Shown here: positions 1 through 10,893 of the stretch, piece after piece | Position numbering within the stretch: the first letter of the stretch is position 1 | How the letters are laid out: each line of letters begins with the position of its first letter | Origin: Ideonella aquatica | GTDB lineage: Bacteria; Pseudomonadota; Gammaproteobacteria; Burkholderiales; Burkholderiaceae_C | NCBI RefSeq assembly: GCF_018069755.1 | Contig: NZ_JAGQDE010000009.1 | Location: forward strand, 62,001-126,000 | Length of the DNA: 64,000 bases | Reading direction: 5' to 3' | The notes under the pieces: model-generated | What the model saw: only the letters and a program-made list of their open reading frames with translations | Told to the model about the DNA's origin: nothing | Databases searched by the model: none | Made by a program: the position numbers and the translations under genes

Positions 1-1
1 C

Positions 2-298
2 TGCAAGGGGCCGGTCACCTACAACGCCTGTGCTTCGCAGAAATGGAACGGTGGCGTGTCGTTCCCGATCCAGTCGGGCCATGGCTGCATCGGCTGTTCG
101 GAGCCCGGCTTCTGGGATCGTGGCGGGCTGTACCAGCCGCTGTCGGCCGCCACGCTGCGGCCGGGGCAGGGGCGGGCGGCCTGGCTGGGGGGCGCGGCCG
201 TGGCCGGTGCGACCCTGGGTGCTGGCGCGGCCGCGCTGGCCCGCCAGCGCCAGAACGCCACAGAGACGCCGGCGGCCGGTGCCGCCACCACCGACTGA
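2..298 (+). CDS. hynS: [NiFe] hydrogenase small subunit, C-terminal part (5' end outside window)
   Basis: Only about the last 98 codons are present. The fragment opens with the [10 protein letters not shown] motif, followed by [12 protein letters not shown]. By comparison with known small subunits, these supply the last cysteine of the distal [4Fe-4S] cluster and three cysteines of the medial cluster. The subunit relays electrons from the active site in the large subunit. A hydrophobic stretch near the end ([20 protein letters not shown]) fits the C-terminal membrane anchor of periplasm-facing hydrogenases. It is followed 13 bp later by the cytochrome-b-like gene. The gene order small subunit-isp1-isp2-large subunit is that of Isp-type (Hyn) hydrogenases, so this identity is firm although the start is missing. 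Confidence 0.93.
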   Translation, partial: CKGPVTYNACASQKWNGGVSFPIQSGHGCIGCSEPGFWDRGGLYQPLSAATLRPGQGRAAWLGGAAVAGATLGAGAAALARQRQNATETPAAGAATTD

Positions 299-311
299 GG
301 AGGCACCTTCC

Positions 312-971
312 ATGGACCTGCTCGATTTTGCCCGCGGCCCCGCGCTGCGTTTTGCCATGGCCGTGTTTGTGCTGGGCGTGGCCTGGCGCCTGATCGGCGT
401 GTTGCTGCTGCCGCGCATCGGCGACCGCTCACCTGCCCGCGAGGGCGCGCCACCGGCGGCCATGGCGGCGCTGGGCACTGTGCTGCGGCGCATGTGGCCG
501 CGGCGGGACATCTTTCCGCGCACCGTCTTCACCACCGTCAACAGCTTCGTCTTCCACCTGGGTCTGGCGGTGGTGGTGTTCGGGTTGGCGGCGCACATCG
601 TTTTCCTGCGCGACCTGCTCGGCCTGCACTGGCCGGCACTGCCCAGCAACCTGGTATTCGCGGTGGCGGTGGTCACGCTGGCCTCGCTGCTGGGGGCGCT
701 GGTGTTCCGGGTGTCCAGCCCGGTGACGCGCCTGATCACCCGGCGCAGTGACTACCTCAGCTGGCTGCTGACCTTCCTGCCGGTGCTGACCGGTTTGCTG
801 GCGACCGCCCACCTGGGCGCGCGCTACGAGACGCTGCTGGCCATCCACCTGCTCAGCATCGCCGCCTTTCTGGTGTGGTTCCCGTTTGGCATGCTGATGC
901 ACGCCGTGCTGTTCGCGTTCTCGCGCGGGGCCACCGGCATCCGCTTCAGCCACCGGGGGGTGAAGGTATGA
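312..971 (+). CDS. isp1: Isp1-type cytochrome b membrane subunit of the hydrogenase
   Basis: The protein is 219 residues with about five hydrophobic helices. It resembles the gamma subunit of respiratory nitrate reductase. Histidines inside the helices (NSFVFHLGL, GLAAHIVF, LLAIHLLS, MLMHAVLF) are candidate haem b ligands. In Isp-type hydrogenases this subunit passes electrons from the small subunit across or into the membrane, towards quinone or the partner Isp2. The ATG was chosen because a strong GAGGAGG ribosome site lies just upstream, overlapping the small-subunit stop region. The stop overlaps the start of isp2 as ATGA, which indicates translational coupling. The exact redox partner is inferred from the family. 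Confidence 0.85.
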   Translation: MDLLDFARGPALRFAMAVFVLGVAWRLIGVLLLPRIGDRSPAREGAPPAAMAALGTVLRRMWPRRDIFPRTVFTTVNSFVFHLGLAVVVFGLAAHIVFLRDLLGLHWPALPSNLVFAVAVVTLASLLGALVFRVSSPVTRLITRRSDYLSWLLTFLPVLTGLLATAHLGARYETLLAIHLLSIAAFLVWFPFGMLMHAVLFAFSRGATGIRFSHRGVKV

Positions 972-2275
972 ACACCGCCGCCACGACCACCAAGCCCGGC
1001 TTCGACCGCCAGGGTGAACAAGCTGATGCGGTGCGCGTTGAGGCCGCGATGCGCAGCTTCGTGCGCGAGTTCGGCGTCACCGCTGCGCTGCACATGGAAG
1101 CCTGCGTGCGCTGCGGCATGTGCGCCCAGGCCTGCCACTTCCACATCGCCACCGGCGACCCGAAGTACACGCCCATCTACAAGCTCGAGCCTTTCCGCAA
1201 GGCATACGCCCGCGAGGCCGGCCCGTTCGCGCCAATAGTCCGCGCACTGAACCTGGTGCCGCCGGTGACGGTGGCCGAGCTGGAGCAGTGGCAGGCCCTG
1301 ATCTACGACAGCTGCAACATGTGCGGTCGCTGCACGCTGGCCTGCCCGATGGGCATCGACATCGCCGAGCTGGTCAAGGAAGCGCGCCACGGCATGTACC
1401 AGGCCGGCCTGATCCCCGAGCGCCTCTCGCTGATGGACCGCACCGCGCGCCAGTGGGGCAGCCCGGCCACGCCGGCCGAGGACCTGCCCGACATCCTGGC
1501 CGAGATCGAGGCCGAACACGGCGTCAGCATCCCCTGCAACCGCGAGAAGGCCGAGGTGCTGGTCACCGCCGCGCCGGCCGAGCTGGGCGACCACACGCTG
1601 TCACTGGCCGCGGCGGCCAAGGTGCTGAACAAGGCCGGTGTCGACTGGACGATGCATCAGGAGGGCTTCGACGCCTCCAACATCGGCTTCAACAACGGCG
1701 ACATCGAGCTGCAGGAGCGCCTGACCCGCGCCCTGATCGACACCGCGGTGAAGATCGGCGCCAGCACCGTGCTGCTGCCCGAGTGCGGCCACGCCTATGG
1801 CGCCGCGCGCTGGGAGGCCGCCAAGTGGTATGGCGAGCGGCTGCCGGTGCGGGTGGTGCACATGACCGAGTACCTGGACGAGCTGCTGAGCAGCGGGCGC
1901 ATCCGGGTGCGCCGCGCGGCCGATACCGTGACCTTCCACGACCCCTGCCAGATCGTCCGTCGCGGCGGCCTGGAGGCGGCAGCCCGGCGCGTGCTGGCCG
2001 CGCTGGGCTTCGAGCTGCGCGAGTTGAAGAACCACGGGGTGGGCGGCTTCTGCTGCGGGGGTGGCGGGGGCGTGGTGTCCAACCAGCGCGCCACGCCACT
2101 GCGCCACCAGGTCTTTGCCATGAAGCAGGCCCAGGTCGAGGCCACCGGCGCCCAGCGGTTCGTCACCAGCTGCGGCCAGTGCCGCATCACGCTGGACCAG
2201 GGTGCCAAGCACGCGCATTGGGCGATGAAACCCGAAAGCCTGCTCGACATCGTCGCCGACAGCCTGGCCGATTGA
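968..2275 (+). CDS. isp2: Isp2-type Fe-S protein (heterodisulfide reductase HdrD-like)
   Basis: The protein is 435 residues. Two [4Fe-4S] ferredoxin motifs are visible: CVRCGMCAQAC at residues 46-56 and CNMCGRCTLAC at 116-126. In the C-terminal half are two CCG-type cysteine segments (HDPCQIV, GGFCCGGGGG and SCGQCR), as in heterodisulfide reductase subunit D and GlpC-like proteins. With Isp1 it is expected to form the electron-transfer module attached to the hydrogenase on the cytoplasmic side. The start codon lies inside the ATGA overlap with isp1. The large subunit gene begins 10 bp after its stop, so all four genes form one operon. The physiological acceptor (quinone, a sulfur compound or a thiol) cannot be told from sequence. 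Confidence 0.87.
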   Translation: MNTAATTTKPGFDRQGEQADAVRVEAAMRSFVREFGVTAALHMEACVRCGMCAQACHFHIATGDPKYTPIYKLEPFRKAYAREAGPFAPIVRALNLVPPVTVAELEQWQALIYDSCNMCGRCTLACPMGIDIAELVKEARHGMYQAGLIPERLSLMDRTARQWGSPATPAEDLPDILAEIEAEHGVSIPCNREKAEVLVTAAPAELGDHTLSLAAAAKVLNKAGVDWTMHQEGFDASNIGFNNGDIELQERLTRALIDTAVKIGASTVLLPECGHAYGAARWEAAKWYGERLPVRVVHMTEYLDELLSSGRIRVRRAADTVTFHDPCQIVRRGGLEAAARRVLAALGFELRELKNHGVGGFCCGGGGGVVSNQRATPLRHQVFAMKQAQVEATGAQRFVTSCGQCRITLDQGAKHAHWAMKPESLLDIVADSLAD

Positions 2276-2285
2276 AGGAAACCGC

Positions 2286-4016
2286 ATGAACACCCGCGTC
2301 GTCGTCGATCCGATCACCCGCATTGAGGGCCACCTGCGCATCGAGGCCGAGACCGACGCCCAGGGCCGCATCGCCCAGGCCTGGAGCTCGGGCACCATGG
2401 TGCGCGGCATCGAGCTGATCCTCAAGGGGCGCGATCCGCGCGAGGCCTGGGCCTTCGCGCAGCGCATCTGCGGCGTGTGCACGCTGGTGCACGGCATGGC
2501 CTCGATCCGCTCGGTGGAGGACGCGCTGCACTGGCAGGTGCCGGCGAATGCGCAGCTGATCCGCAACCTGATGATCGGCGCGCAGTATGTGCATGACCAC
2601 GTCATGCACTTCTACCACCTGCATGCGCTGGACTGGGTGGACGTGGTTTCGGCGCTGAAGGCCGATCCCAAGGCCACATCGGCGCTGGCGCAGTCGATTT
2701 CCGGCTACGCACGCTCCAGCCCGGGCTACTTTTCGGACACGCAGACGCGCCTGAAGCAGTTCGTCGAGAGCGGTCAGCTGGGCATCTTCGCCAACGGCTT
2801 CTGGGGCCATCCGGCCTACAAGCTGCCGCCCGAAGCCAACCTGATGGCGGTGGCGCACTACCTGGATGCGCTGGCCTGGCAGCGCGAGGTGGTCAAGATC
2901 CACGCCATCTTTGGCGGCAAGAACCCGCACCCGAACTTCCTGGTCGGCGGCTCACCCAGCCCGATCAGCGCCGGCCCGGGCAGCGGCGGGGCCGCGGCCA
3001 CCACAGTCAACATCGTGGCGCTGGAAGAAGTGCGGCAGGTGATCCGGCAGATGCAGTCCTTCGTCGATCAGGTCTATGTGCCCGACACGCTGGCCATCGC
3101 CGGCTTCTACAAGGACTGGTTCGCGCGCGGCGAGGGCCTGGGCCACTTCATGACCGTGGGCGACTTCCCCGGCCCCGATGGCAAGAACCTGATTCCCGCC
3201 GGTGTCATCCTCAACCGCGACCTCAGCCACATCGAGCCGATCGACCTGCGTGACCCGACCCAGGTGCAGGAGTTCGTGGCGCATTCCTGGTACGACTACA
3301 GCGGCGGCAAGGAGCAGGGCCTGCACCCGCACCAGGGAGAAACCACGCTGCACTACACCGGCCCGAAGCCGCCCTACGAGCAGCTCGATACCGCCGCCAG
3401 CTACTCGTGGCTGAAGTCGCCGCGCTGGAAGGACAAGCCGGTCGAGGTGGGCCCGCTGGCGCGCGTGCTGATGCTGCACGCCAGCGGCCACGAGCCCACG
3501 CGCGAGCTGGCCGCCAAGGCACTGGGCCAGTTGGAGCTGCCGATCACGGCGATGTTCTCCACGCTGGGCCGCACGGCGGCGCGCACGCTGGAGACCAAGC
3601 TGATCGCCGACCAGATGATGGGCTGGCTCGATGCGCTGGTCGCCAACATCAAGGCCGGCGATGCGGCCATGCACAACGACACCCTGTGGGACCCTGCGCG
3701 CTGGCCGGCCGAGGCCAAGGGGGTGGGCTTCCTCGAGGCACCCCGCGGCGCGCTGCTGCACTACATCGTCATCAAGAACGGCCTGATCGACAACTACCAG
3801 GCGGTGGTGCCCAGCACCTGGAACGCCGGCCCACGTGACGCCGCCGGCCAGCCGGGCGCCTACGAGGCGGCGCTGATGGACCGGCACGAGTTGCACGACG
3901 CCAAGCAGCCGCTGGAGATCCAGCGCACCGTGCACAGCTTCGACCCATGCATCGCCTGCGCGGTGCATGTGAGCGATCCGGACGGCCAGGCGCTGTCGAG
4001 CATCACGGTGCGCTGA
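2286..4016 (+). CDS. hynL: [NiFe] hydrogenase large (catalytic) subunit
   Basis: The protein is 576 residues, a normal length for group 1 large subunits. The nickel-iron ligands are all present: RICGVCTLVH near the N-terminus (C62, C65) and DPCIACAVH near the C-terminus (C555, C558). After H561 there is a 15-residue tail starting VSDPDG. In this family a dedicated endopeptidase removes the tail after metal insertion. A ribosome site (AAGGAAA) precedes the ATG. The enzyme takes up or evolves H2. Membrane-bound Isp-type enzymes are usually respiratory uptake hydrogenases. No maturation genes (hyp, endopeptidase) lie downstream, because the operon ends at a terminator, so they must be upstream or elsewhere. 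Confidence 0.95.
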   Translation: MNTRVVVDPITRIEGHLRIEAETDAQGRIAQAWSSGTMVRGIELILKGRDPREAWAFAQRICGVCTLVHGMASIRSVEDALHWQVPANAQLIRNLMIGAQYVHDHVMHFYHLHALDWVDVVSALKADPKATSALAQSISGYARSSPGYFSDTQTRLKQFVESGQLGIFANGFWGHPAYKLPPEANLMAVAHYLDALAWQREVVKIHAIFGGKNPHPNFLVGGSPSPISAGPGSGGAAATTVNIVALEEVRQVIRQMQSFVDQVYVPDTLAIAGFYKDWFARGEGLGHFMTVGDFPGPDGKNLIPAGVILNRDLSHIEPIDLRDPTQVQEFVAHSWYDYSGGKEQGLHPHQGETTLHYTGPKPPYEQLDTAASYSWLKSPRWKDKPVEVGPLARVLMLHASGHEPTRELAAKALGQLELPITAMFSTLGRTAARTLETKLIADQMMGWLDALVANIKAGDAAMHNDTLWDPARWPAEAKGVGFLEAPRGALLHYIVIKNGLIDNYQAVVPSTWNAGPRDAAGQPGAYEAALMDRHELHDAKQPLEIQRTVHSFDPCIACAVHVSDPDGQALSSITVR

Positions 4017-4036
4017 GCACCGTGCGCCAGAAAGAC

Positions 4037-4061
4037 AAAAGCCCGCCAGAGGCGGGCTTTT
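4037..4061. terminator. Bidirectional intrinsic terminator between hynL and rpmG
   Basis: AAAAGCCCGCC, loop AGA, GGCGGGCTTTT form a perfect 11-bp hairpin. It has an A tract on one side and a T tract on the other. It lies between convergent hynL and rpmG and can terminate both. Confidence 0.9.
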
Positions 4062-4089
4062 GGTCGCATGAAGCGCGGCGCGGGGCCGA

Positions 4090-4260
4090 TCACTTCAGCT
4101 TGGTTTCCTTGTACAGGACGTGCTTGCGGGCCTTGGGGTCGAACTTCATGAATTCGAGCTTGCCCGGAGTGGTCTTCTTGTTCTTGTTCGTGGTGTAGAA
4201 GTGGCCGGTGCCCGCGGTGGACTCCAGCTTGATCTTCTCGCGGCCGCCTTTGGATGCCAT
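4090..4260 (-). CDS. rpmG: 50S ribosomal protein L33
   Basis: This 56-residue protein begins [14 protein letters not shown] and contains FYTTNKNKK and the basic C-terminus [11 protein letters not shown], typical of bacterial L33. It is the Cys-free type, without the zinc-binding CxxC pairs. It lies 23 bp downstream of rpmB on the same strand, the usual rpmB-rpmG pair. It is a structural component of the large ribosomal subunit. Transcription ends at the hairpin at 4037-4061. Confidence 0.97.
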   Translation of the reverse strand: MASKGGREKIKLESTAGTGHFYTTNKNKKTTPGKLEFMKFDPKARKHVLYKETKLK

Positions 4261-4283
4261 GGTGTCGCTCCTGATTCAGTGGA

Positions 4284-4517
4284 TTAGGCTTGACCGCGCG
4301 CGCGCAGGTCGGCCAGAACGGCGTCGATGCCCTTCTTGTCGATCAGACGCAGGGCGGCGTTGCTGATGCGCAGGCGCACCCAGCGGTTCTCGCTCTCGAC
4401 CCAGAAACGACGGTATTGCAGGTTCGGAAGGAACCGGCGCTTGGTCTTGTTGTTGGCGTGGGAAACGTTGTTCCCGACCATGGGCTTCTTGCCCGTGACT
4501 TCGCAGACGCGTGCCAT
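4284..4517 (-). CDS. rpmB: 50S ribosomal protein L28
   Basis: The protein is 77 residues, starting [20 protein letters not shown], which is a classic L28 N-terminus. An upstream in-frame extension is possible, but the chosen ATG has an AGGAG ribosome site at normal distance and gives the family length. It is a large-subunit ribosomal protein, co-transcribed with rpmG. The 190-bp gap upstream (4518-4709), before the trxB stop, presumably carries the rpmB promoter. No clear -35/-10 pair was identified there. Confidence 0.97.
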   Translation of the reverse strand: MARVCEVTGKKPMVGNNVSHANNKTKRRFLPNLQYRRFWVESENRWVRLRISNAALRLIDKKGIDAVLADLRARGQA

Positions 4518-4709
4518 GAGGACACTCCTGTTGTTGTCCGGCGGAGCTCGCTTCCCAACCACCTCGGTGCAACAGTGCACCGCGCAGTTGTGAATGACCT
4601 CGGCCTCACCTCGCCATTCGCTTGTGCGGGGTGGCGGTCACCCCTTCCCCCGGCTTGCTCGCGCAGGAAAACCAGGCATTGTAGCAGATCCCGAACGATC
4701 TGCGCCAGC

Positions 4710-6529
<1,820 letters not shown>

Positions 6530-6539
6530 TGACCTGGAT

Positions 6540-8921
6540 GTGTCTGCGGAGCTGCCAAGGGGCAGCGTGGTCGGAGGCCCGGTGAGCGGGCTCGTGGGAT
6601 GGCGCCGCGGCATGGGCGCCGGGTCGGCAGGATCGGTGGCCGAGCCGCCGCGGCGGGTGCCCGCTTGGCGGCTGCTGGTGCGGGCATCGCTGTGGGGCGC
6701 GCTGTGGCTGGTGTTGACGCTGTCGCTGCTGAGCCGTCGCCCGGGCGATCCGGCCTTCAGCACCTCGGGCGTCGACGGCAGCACGCTGAACTGGCTGGGC
6801 GCACCCGGCGCCTGGGTGGCCGACCTGACGCTGATGCTGTTCGGCTTCTCGGCCTGGTGGCTGGTGCTGGCCGGGCTGCGGCACTGGCTGTCGGCGCTGG
6901 CGGCGCTGTGGCGCTCTGCGCAGCCGCCCGGTCCGGCCGCAACGGCGGCCGCCGAGGCCGATGGCACCGTGCCGCTGGGCCTGGCGCTGGTGATGCTGGC
7001 CAGCTGCGCGCTGGAATGGACCCGCATCTACGCCTGGGAAGCCCACCTGCCCGGTCCGGCGGGCGGCGTGCTGGGCCACTGGGCCGGGCCGGCCTCGCAG
7101 CAGTGGCTGGGCTTTGCCGGCTCTGGAGCCTTGTGGATTGCGCTGCTGGTGGCGGCGCTGCCCTGGGCGCTGCGCTTCTCGTGGGTGCGCACGGCCGACA
7201 CGATCGGCGGCTGGATCGATGGCGCCCGCGAGCGGCGCACACAGGCGCGCGAATTCCAGGAGGACGTGCGCCTGGGCGAGCAGGCCCTGCGTGAGCGCGA
7301 GCAGGAGGTGGTCGAGGAGCGCCTGGAGCAGGTGGAACACCGCCCCATCGTGATCGAGCCACCTGTGCTGGAGGTGCCCAAGTCCGAGCGCGTGGCCAAG
7401 GAGCGCCAGAAGCCGCTGTTCATGGAGTTGGCCGACACCAAGCTGCCGCAGATCGACTTGCTCGACAAGCCGCCGGTGCGGGTCGAGACGGTGACGCCCG
7501 AGTCGCTTGAGATGACCAGCCGCCTGATCGAGAAAAAGCTCAATGACTTCGGCGTCGAGGTGCAGGTGGTGGCGGCGCAGCCCGGGCCGGTGATCACGCG
7601 CTACGAGATCGAGCCGGCCACCGGCGTCAAGGGCTCGCAGGTGGTGAACCTCGCCAAGGACCTGGCGCGCTCGCTGAGTCTGGTCAGCATCCGCGTGGTC
7701 GAGACCATTCCCGGCAAGAACCTGATGGCGCTGGAGCTGCCCAACGCCAAGCGGCAGACGATCCGTCTGTCCGAGATCCTGGGCTCCAAGGTCTACCACG
7801 ACGCCGGCTCGCTGCTGACGATCGGCCTGGGCAAGGACATCGTCGGCTCGCCGGTGGTGGCCGACCTGGCCAAGATGCCGCACTGCCTGGTGGCCGGCAC
7901 CACCGGCTCGGGCAAGTCGGTGGGCATCAACGGCATGATCCTCAGCCTGCTCTACAAGGCCGAGGCGCGTGATGTGCGCCTGATCCTGATCGACCCCAAG
8001 ATGCTGGAAATGAGCGTCTACGAGGGCATCCCGCACCTGCTGTGCCCGGTGGTCACCGACATGAAACAGGCCGGCAACGCGCTGAACTGGTGCGTCGGCG
8101 AGATGGAGCGGCGCTACAAGCTGATGAGCAAGCTGGGCGTGCGCAACCTGGCCGGCTACAACAAGAAGATCGACGAGGCGGCGGCCCGCGGCGAGCACCT
8201 GCCCAACCCCTTCAGCTTGACGCCCGAGTCGCCTGAGCCACTGGAGCGCCTGCCCTACATCGTCATCGTCATCGACGAACTCGCCGACCTGATGATGGTG
8301 GTGGGCAAGAAGATCGAGGAGCTGATCGCCCGCCTGGCGCAGAAGGCGCGCGCCGCAGGGGTTCACCTGGTGCTGGCCACGCAGCGGCCCTCGGTGGATG
8401 TGATCACCGGCCTGATCAAGGCCAACATCCCCACCCGGCTGTCCTTCCAGGTCAGCAGCAAGATCGACAGCCGCACCATCCTCGACCAGATGGGCGCCGA
8501 GGCCCTGCTGGGCATGGGCGACATGCTCTACCTGGCACCGGGCACCGGGCTGCCAGTGCGGGTGCATGGCGCCTTTGTCTCCGACGAAGAAGTGCATCGC
8601 GTCGTCGAGTCGCTCAAGGCCCAGGGTGAGCCCAACTACATCGAGGGCATCCTGGAAGGTGGCACGCTGGACGGCGAGGGCGACGCCGCCGGTGGCGGCG
8701 GTGCGGCCGGTGGCGATGGCGAAGCCGATCCGCTGTATGACCAGGCGGTGGCGGTGGTCTTGCAGCACCGCAAGGCTTCGATTTCGCTGGTGCAGCGCCA
8801 CCTGCGGATTGGTTACAACCGCGCGGCGAGGCTGCTGGAACAAATGGAGCAATCCGGGCTCGTATCCGCACTGTCCTCCAATGGCAGCCGCGACCTGCTG
8901 CTGCCCAAGCGCGATGAATGA
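6540..8921 (+). CDS. ftsK: DNA translocase FtsK
   Basis: About 793 residues from a GTG start; an ATG at 6612 is an alternative. Four hydrophobic helices lie in the first ~200 residues, followed by a charged linker with [15 protein letters not shown]. The RecA-like motor has Walker [14 protein letters not shown] and Walker [15 protein letters not shown]. The C-terminal winged-helix gamma domain ([19 protein letters not shown]) in this family recognises KOPS sites and activates XerCD at dif. The protein pumps chromosome DNA through the division septum. The linker is short compared with E. coli FtsK, matching the SpoIIIE/short-FtsK form. Its last 8 bases overlap lolA. Confidence 0.95.
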   Translation: MSAELPRGSVVGGPVSGLVGWRRGMGAGSAGSVAEPPRRVPAWRLLVRASLWGALWLVLTLSLLSRRPGDPAFSTSGVDGSTLNWLGAPGAWVADLTLMLFGFSAWWLVLAGLRHWLSALAALWRSAQPPGPAATAAAEADGTVPLGLALVMLASCALEWTRIYAWEAHLPGPAGGVLGHWAGPASQQWLGFAGSGALWIALLVAALPWALRFSWVRTADTIGGWIDGARERRTQAREFQEDVRLGEQALREREQEVVEERLEQVEHRPIVIEPPVLEVPKSERVAKERQKPLFMELADTKLPQIDLLDKPPVRVETVTPESLEMTSRLIEKKLNDFGVEVQVVAAQPGPVITRYEIEPATGVKGSQVVNLAKDLARSLSLVSIRVVETIPGKNLMALELPNAKRQTIRLSEILGSKVYHDAGSLLTIGLGKDIVGSPVVADLAKMPHCLVAGTTGSGKSVGINGMILSLLYKAEARDVRLILIDPKMLEMSVYEGIPHLLCPVVTDMKQAGNALNWCVGEMERRYKLMSKLGVRNLAGYNKKIDEAAARGEHLPNPFSLTPESPEPLERLPYIVIVIDELADLMMVVGKKIEELIARLAQKARAAGVHLVLATQRPSVDVITGLIKANIPTRLSFQVSSKIDSRTILDQMGAEALLGMGDMLYLAPGTGLPVRVHGAFVSDEEVHRVVESLKAQGEPNYIEGILEGGTLDGEGDAAGGGGAAGGDGEADPLYDQAVAVVLQHRKASISLVQRHLRIGYNRAARLLEQMEQSGLVSALSSNGSRDLLLPKRDE

Positions 8922-9543
8922 ACGAACCGTCGGACGACGGGAATGCCTGGGTCTGCTGGCCCTGGCGACGCTGTCGCCAGTCGCACGCGCCGATGCGCTG
9001 TCGGCCCTGAACACCTTCATCCGCGACGTGCGCTTCGGCCGCGCCGACTTCACCCAGACGGTGACCTCGCCCGACGGCTTGAAAAAGAAGGTCTCCAGTG
9101 GCCGCTTCGAATTCCAGCGCCCGAACCGCTTCCGTTTCGCCTACCTGTTGCCCTATGCGCAGACCATCGTCGGCGATGGCCAGAAGGTCTGGTTCCACGA
9201 CCCCGACCTGAACCAGGTCACGGTGCGGCCCTGGAACGAGGCGCTGGGCAGCACGCCCGCGGCCTTGCTGGCCGGCCAGTCGCTGGAGCGCGAGTTCGAG
9301 CTGAAGGTCCTGCCCTCGGCGGGCGGCCTCGACTGGGTGCAGGCCGTGCCGCGCCAGCCGGGTGGCACGATCGTCTCGATGAAGGCCGGTTTCCGGGGCA
9401 GTGCCTGGGCGGCGCTGGAGATTGCCGACAGCTTTGGCCAGCGCTCGCTGATCGAGTTTGGCGCGATGCAGACCGATGCCGCTCCGCCGCCCGAGAGCTT
9501 CCGCTTTGTCCCGCCTCCCGGCGCGGACGTCAACGCCGGCTGA
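8914..9543 (+). CDS. lolA: Outer-membrane lipoprotein carrier protein LolA
   Basis: The protein is 209 residues. The N-terminal hydrophobic signal ends around PVARADA, so export to the periplasm is expected. The mature part has the LolA features [20 protein letters not shown] and the [14 protein letters not shown] region. LolA takes lipoproteins released by LolCDE and hands them to LolB at the outer membrane. The start ATG overlaps the end of ftsK by 8 bp. The ftsK-lolA-rarA neighbourhood is common in Proteobacteria. Its stop codon directly abuts the stop of the convergent gene at 9544. Confidence 0.92.
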   Translation: MNERTVGRRECLGLLALATLSPVARADALSALNTFIRDVRFGRADFTQTVTSPDGLKKKVSSGRFEFQRPNRFRFAYLLPYAQTIVGDGQKVWFHDPDLNQVTVRPWNEALGSTPAALLAGQSLEREFELKVLPSAGGLDWVQAVPRQPGGTIVSMKAGFRGSAWAALEIADSFGQRSLIEFGAMQTDAAPPPESFRFVPPPGADVNAG

Positions 9544-10230
9544 TCAGAAGGCGAAGCGCAGGCCCAGCGTCATCGCCCGGGCGTGCGGCGAGCCCGTCTG
9601 CCAGCCCCAGCTGGCGTCCAGCCACAGGCGGTTGGGCAGCGGATTCCAACGTACGCCGGCTTGGATCCACGGGCGGTGCGTGCGGTCGTTGTCGAACAGC
9701 TCACCCATCAGGTCCCACTGGCTACTGGCTGCATGTTCCACAGCCAGGGCCCAGGAGGTGGTGCTGGCATGCGCCAGCCGTGAGTGGTTCCAGCCGACAT
9801 TGCCATGCAGCACGAAGCCGGGCGCCATCGGCCAGCTGACCACGCCGTTGATGTAGCTCTGGTCCGACGTCAGGCCCGAGCCGTCGTCGGTGCCGCCCAG
9901 GCCATAGGCCAGGGCGACGCTGGCCCCTTCGTCACCGCCGTCGATGACGCGCGACTTGCCCGACAGCGTCAGGCTGCGGGCTGAGCTTGCGCCGCTGTGG
10001 GCGCGTTGGACCTGCAGGGCCAGCTGGGTGTGTTCGGTGGCACCGCAGCCCAGTTGCACGCTCTGCGTGCCCACGCTGGGCGCACCATCCTCGCTGCCGT
10101 GGCCGAGGAAGGACTCCAGTTCGCACACACCCTGGCTGATCGTGCCGGCATCCTCGGTGGTGGCGGGGCGGCCGGCCAGCGCGGGCAGCGACAGGCCCAG
10201 CAGCAGCGGGAGCAGGAGAGCGCGGTGCAT
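9544..10230 (-). CDS. Predicted secreted outer-membrane beta-barrel-like protein, function unknown
   Basis: The protein is 228 residues. A clear signal peptide (LLLPLLLGLSLPALAG) is followed by alternating hydrophobic/polar stretches (LGLRFAF at the end). The C-terminal phenylalanine is typical of outer-membrane barrels assembled by the BAM complex. I do not recognise the family. Two in-frame ATGs, 6 bp apart, could start it (10236 or 10230). The inner one has the better distance to the AAGG ribosome site. It follows cheW by a few bases on the same strand, so it is probably co-transcribed. Nothing in the sequence links it to chemotaxis. Confidence 0.7.
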   Translation of the reverse strand: MHRALLLPLLLGLSLPALAGRPATTEDAGTISQGVCELESFLGHGSEDGAPSVGTQSVQLGCGATEHTQLALQVQRAHSGASSARSLTLSGKSRVIDGGDEGASVALAYGLGGTDDGSGLTSDQSYINGVVSWPMAPGFVLHGNVGWNHSRLAHASTTSWALAVEHAASSQWDLMGELFDNDRTHRPWIQAGVRWNPLPNRLWLDASWGWQTGSPHARAMTLGLRFAF

Positions 10231-10241
10231 GTGCATGGCCT

Positions 10242-10769
10242 TCAGTGCAGGACGGCGTCCATCAATCCCATGTCAGCCGAGGTCATCATCTGTTCAATGT
10301 CCATCAGAATCAGCATGCGTTCATCGTCGCCGTGCTTGATCGTGCCCAGGCCGGTGATGTAGCTGGCATCGATCGCGCCGTTGAATTCAGGGGCCGGCTT
10401 GATCTGGCCGGCTGGCAGTTCCAGCACGTCGCTGACCGAATCCACGACCATGCCCACGGTGCGGTGGGCGATATTCAGGATGATCACCACGGTGAAGGCA
10501 TCGTACTTCACGTCGGGCAGGTCGAAGCGCAGGCGCATGTCGACGATCGGCACGATCACGCCGCGCAGGTTGACCACACCCTTGATGAAGTGCGGTGCGT
10601 TGGCGATGCGGGTGGGCTGCTCGTAGCCGCGGATCTCCTGGACCTTGAGGATGTCGATGCCGTACTCCTCGTGGCCCAGCTTGAAGGACAGGTATTCGCG
10701 TGGCGCGCCGGTGGCCGCCAGGCTGGGCTGCAGGGTGCTGCGTTGGTCGCTGGTCATCACGGTGCTCAT
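10242..10769 (-). CDS. cheW: CheW-like chemotaxis coupling protein
   Basis: The protein is 175 residues and is a single CheW domain. Typical features are [20 protein letters not shown], the [13 protein letters not shown] core and [11 protein letters not shown]. CheW links methyl-accepting receptors to the kinase CheA. The ATG was chosen because AGGAG lies 9 bp upstream. No cheA, cheY or receptor gene is nearby, so this is an orphan copy. It may serve a core cluster located elsewhere or a non-chemotactic signalling array. It is divergent from rarA, with a 124-bp intergenic region. Confidence 0.92.
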   Translation of the reverse strand: MSTVMTSDQRSTLQPSLAATGAPREYLSFKLGHEEYGIDILKVQEIRGYEQPTRIANAPHFIKGVVNLRGVIVPIVDMRLRFDLPDVKYDAFTVVIILNIAHRTVGMVVDSVSDVLELPAGQIKPAPEFNGAIDASYITGLGTIKHGDDERMLILMDIEQMMTSADMGLMDAVLH

Positions 10770-10893
10770 CAAAGGTGTCTCCTCGGGAGGCGGGTCAGGT
10801 GCCTGGAAGTGTGCGGCGCGTGCCTGGGCGGCAAGCCTTGAAAAGCAGGCGTGCGGGCGCGTTATTCGCGCCGACTGCGGCCACAATCCGGCC

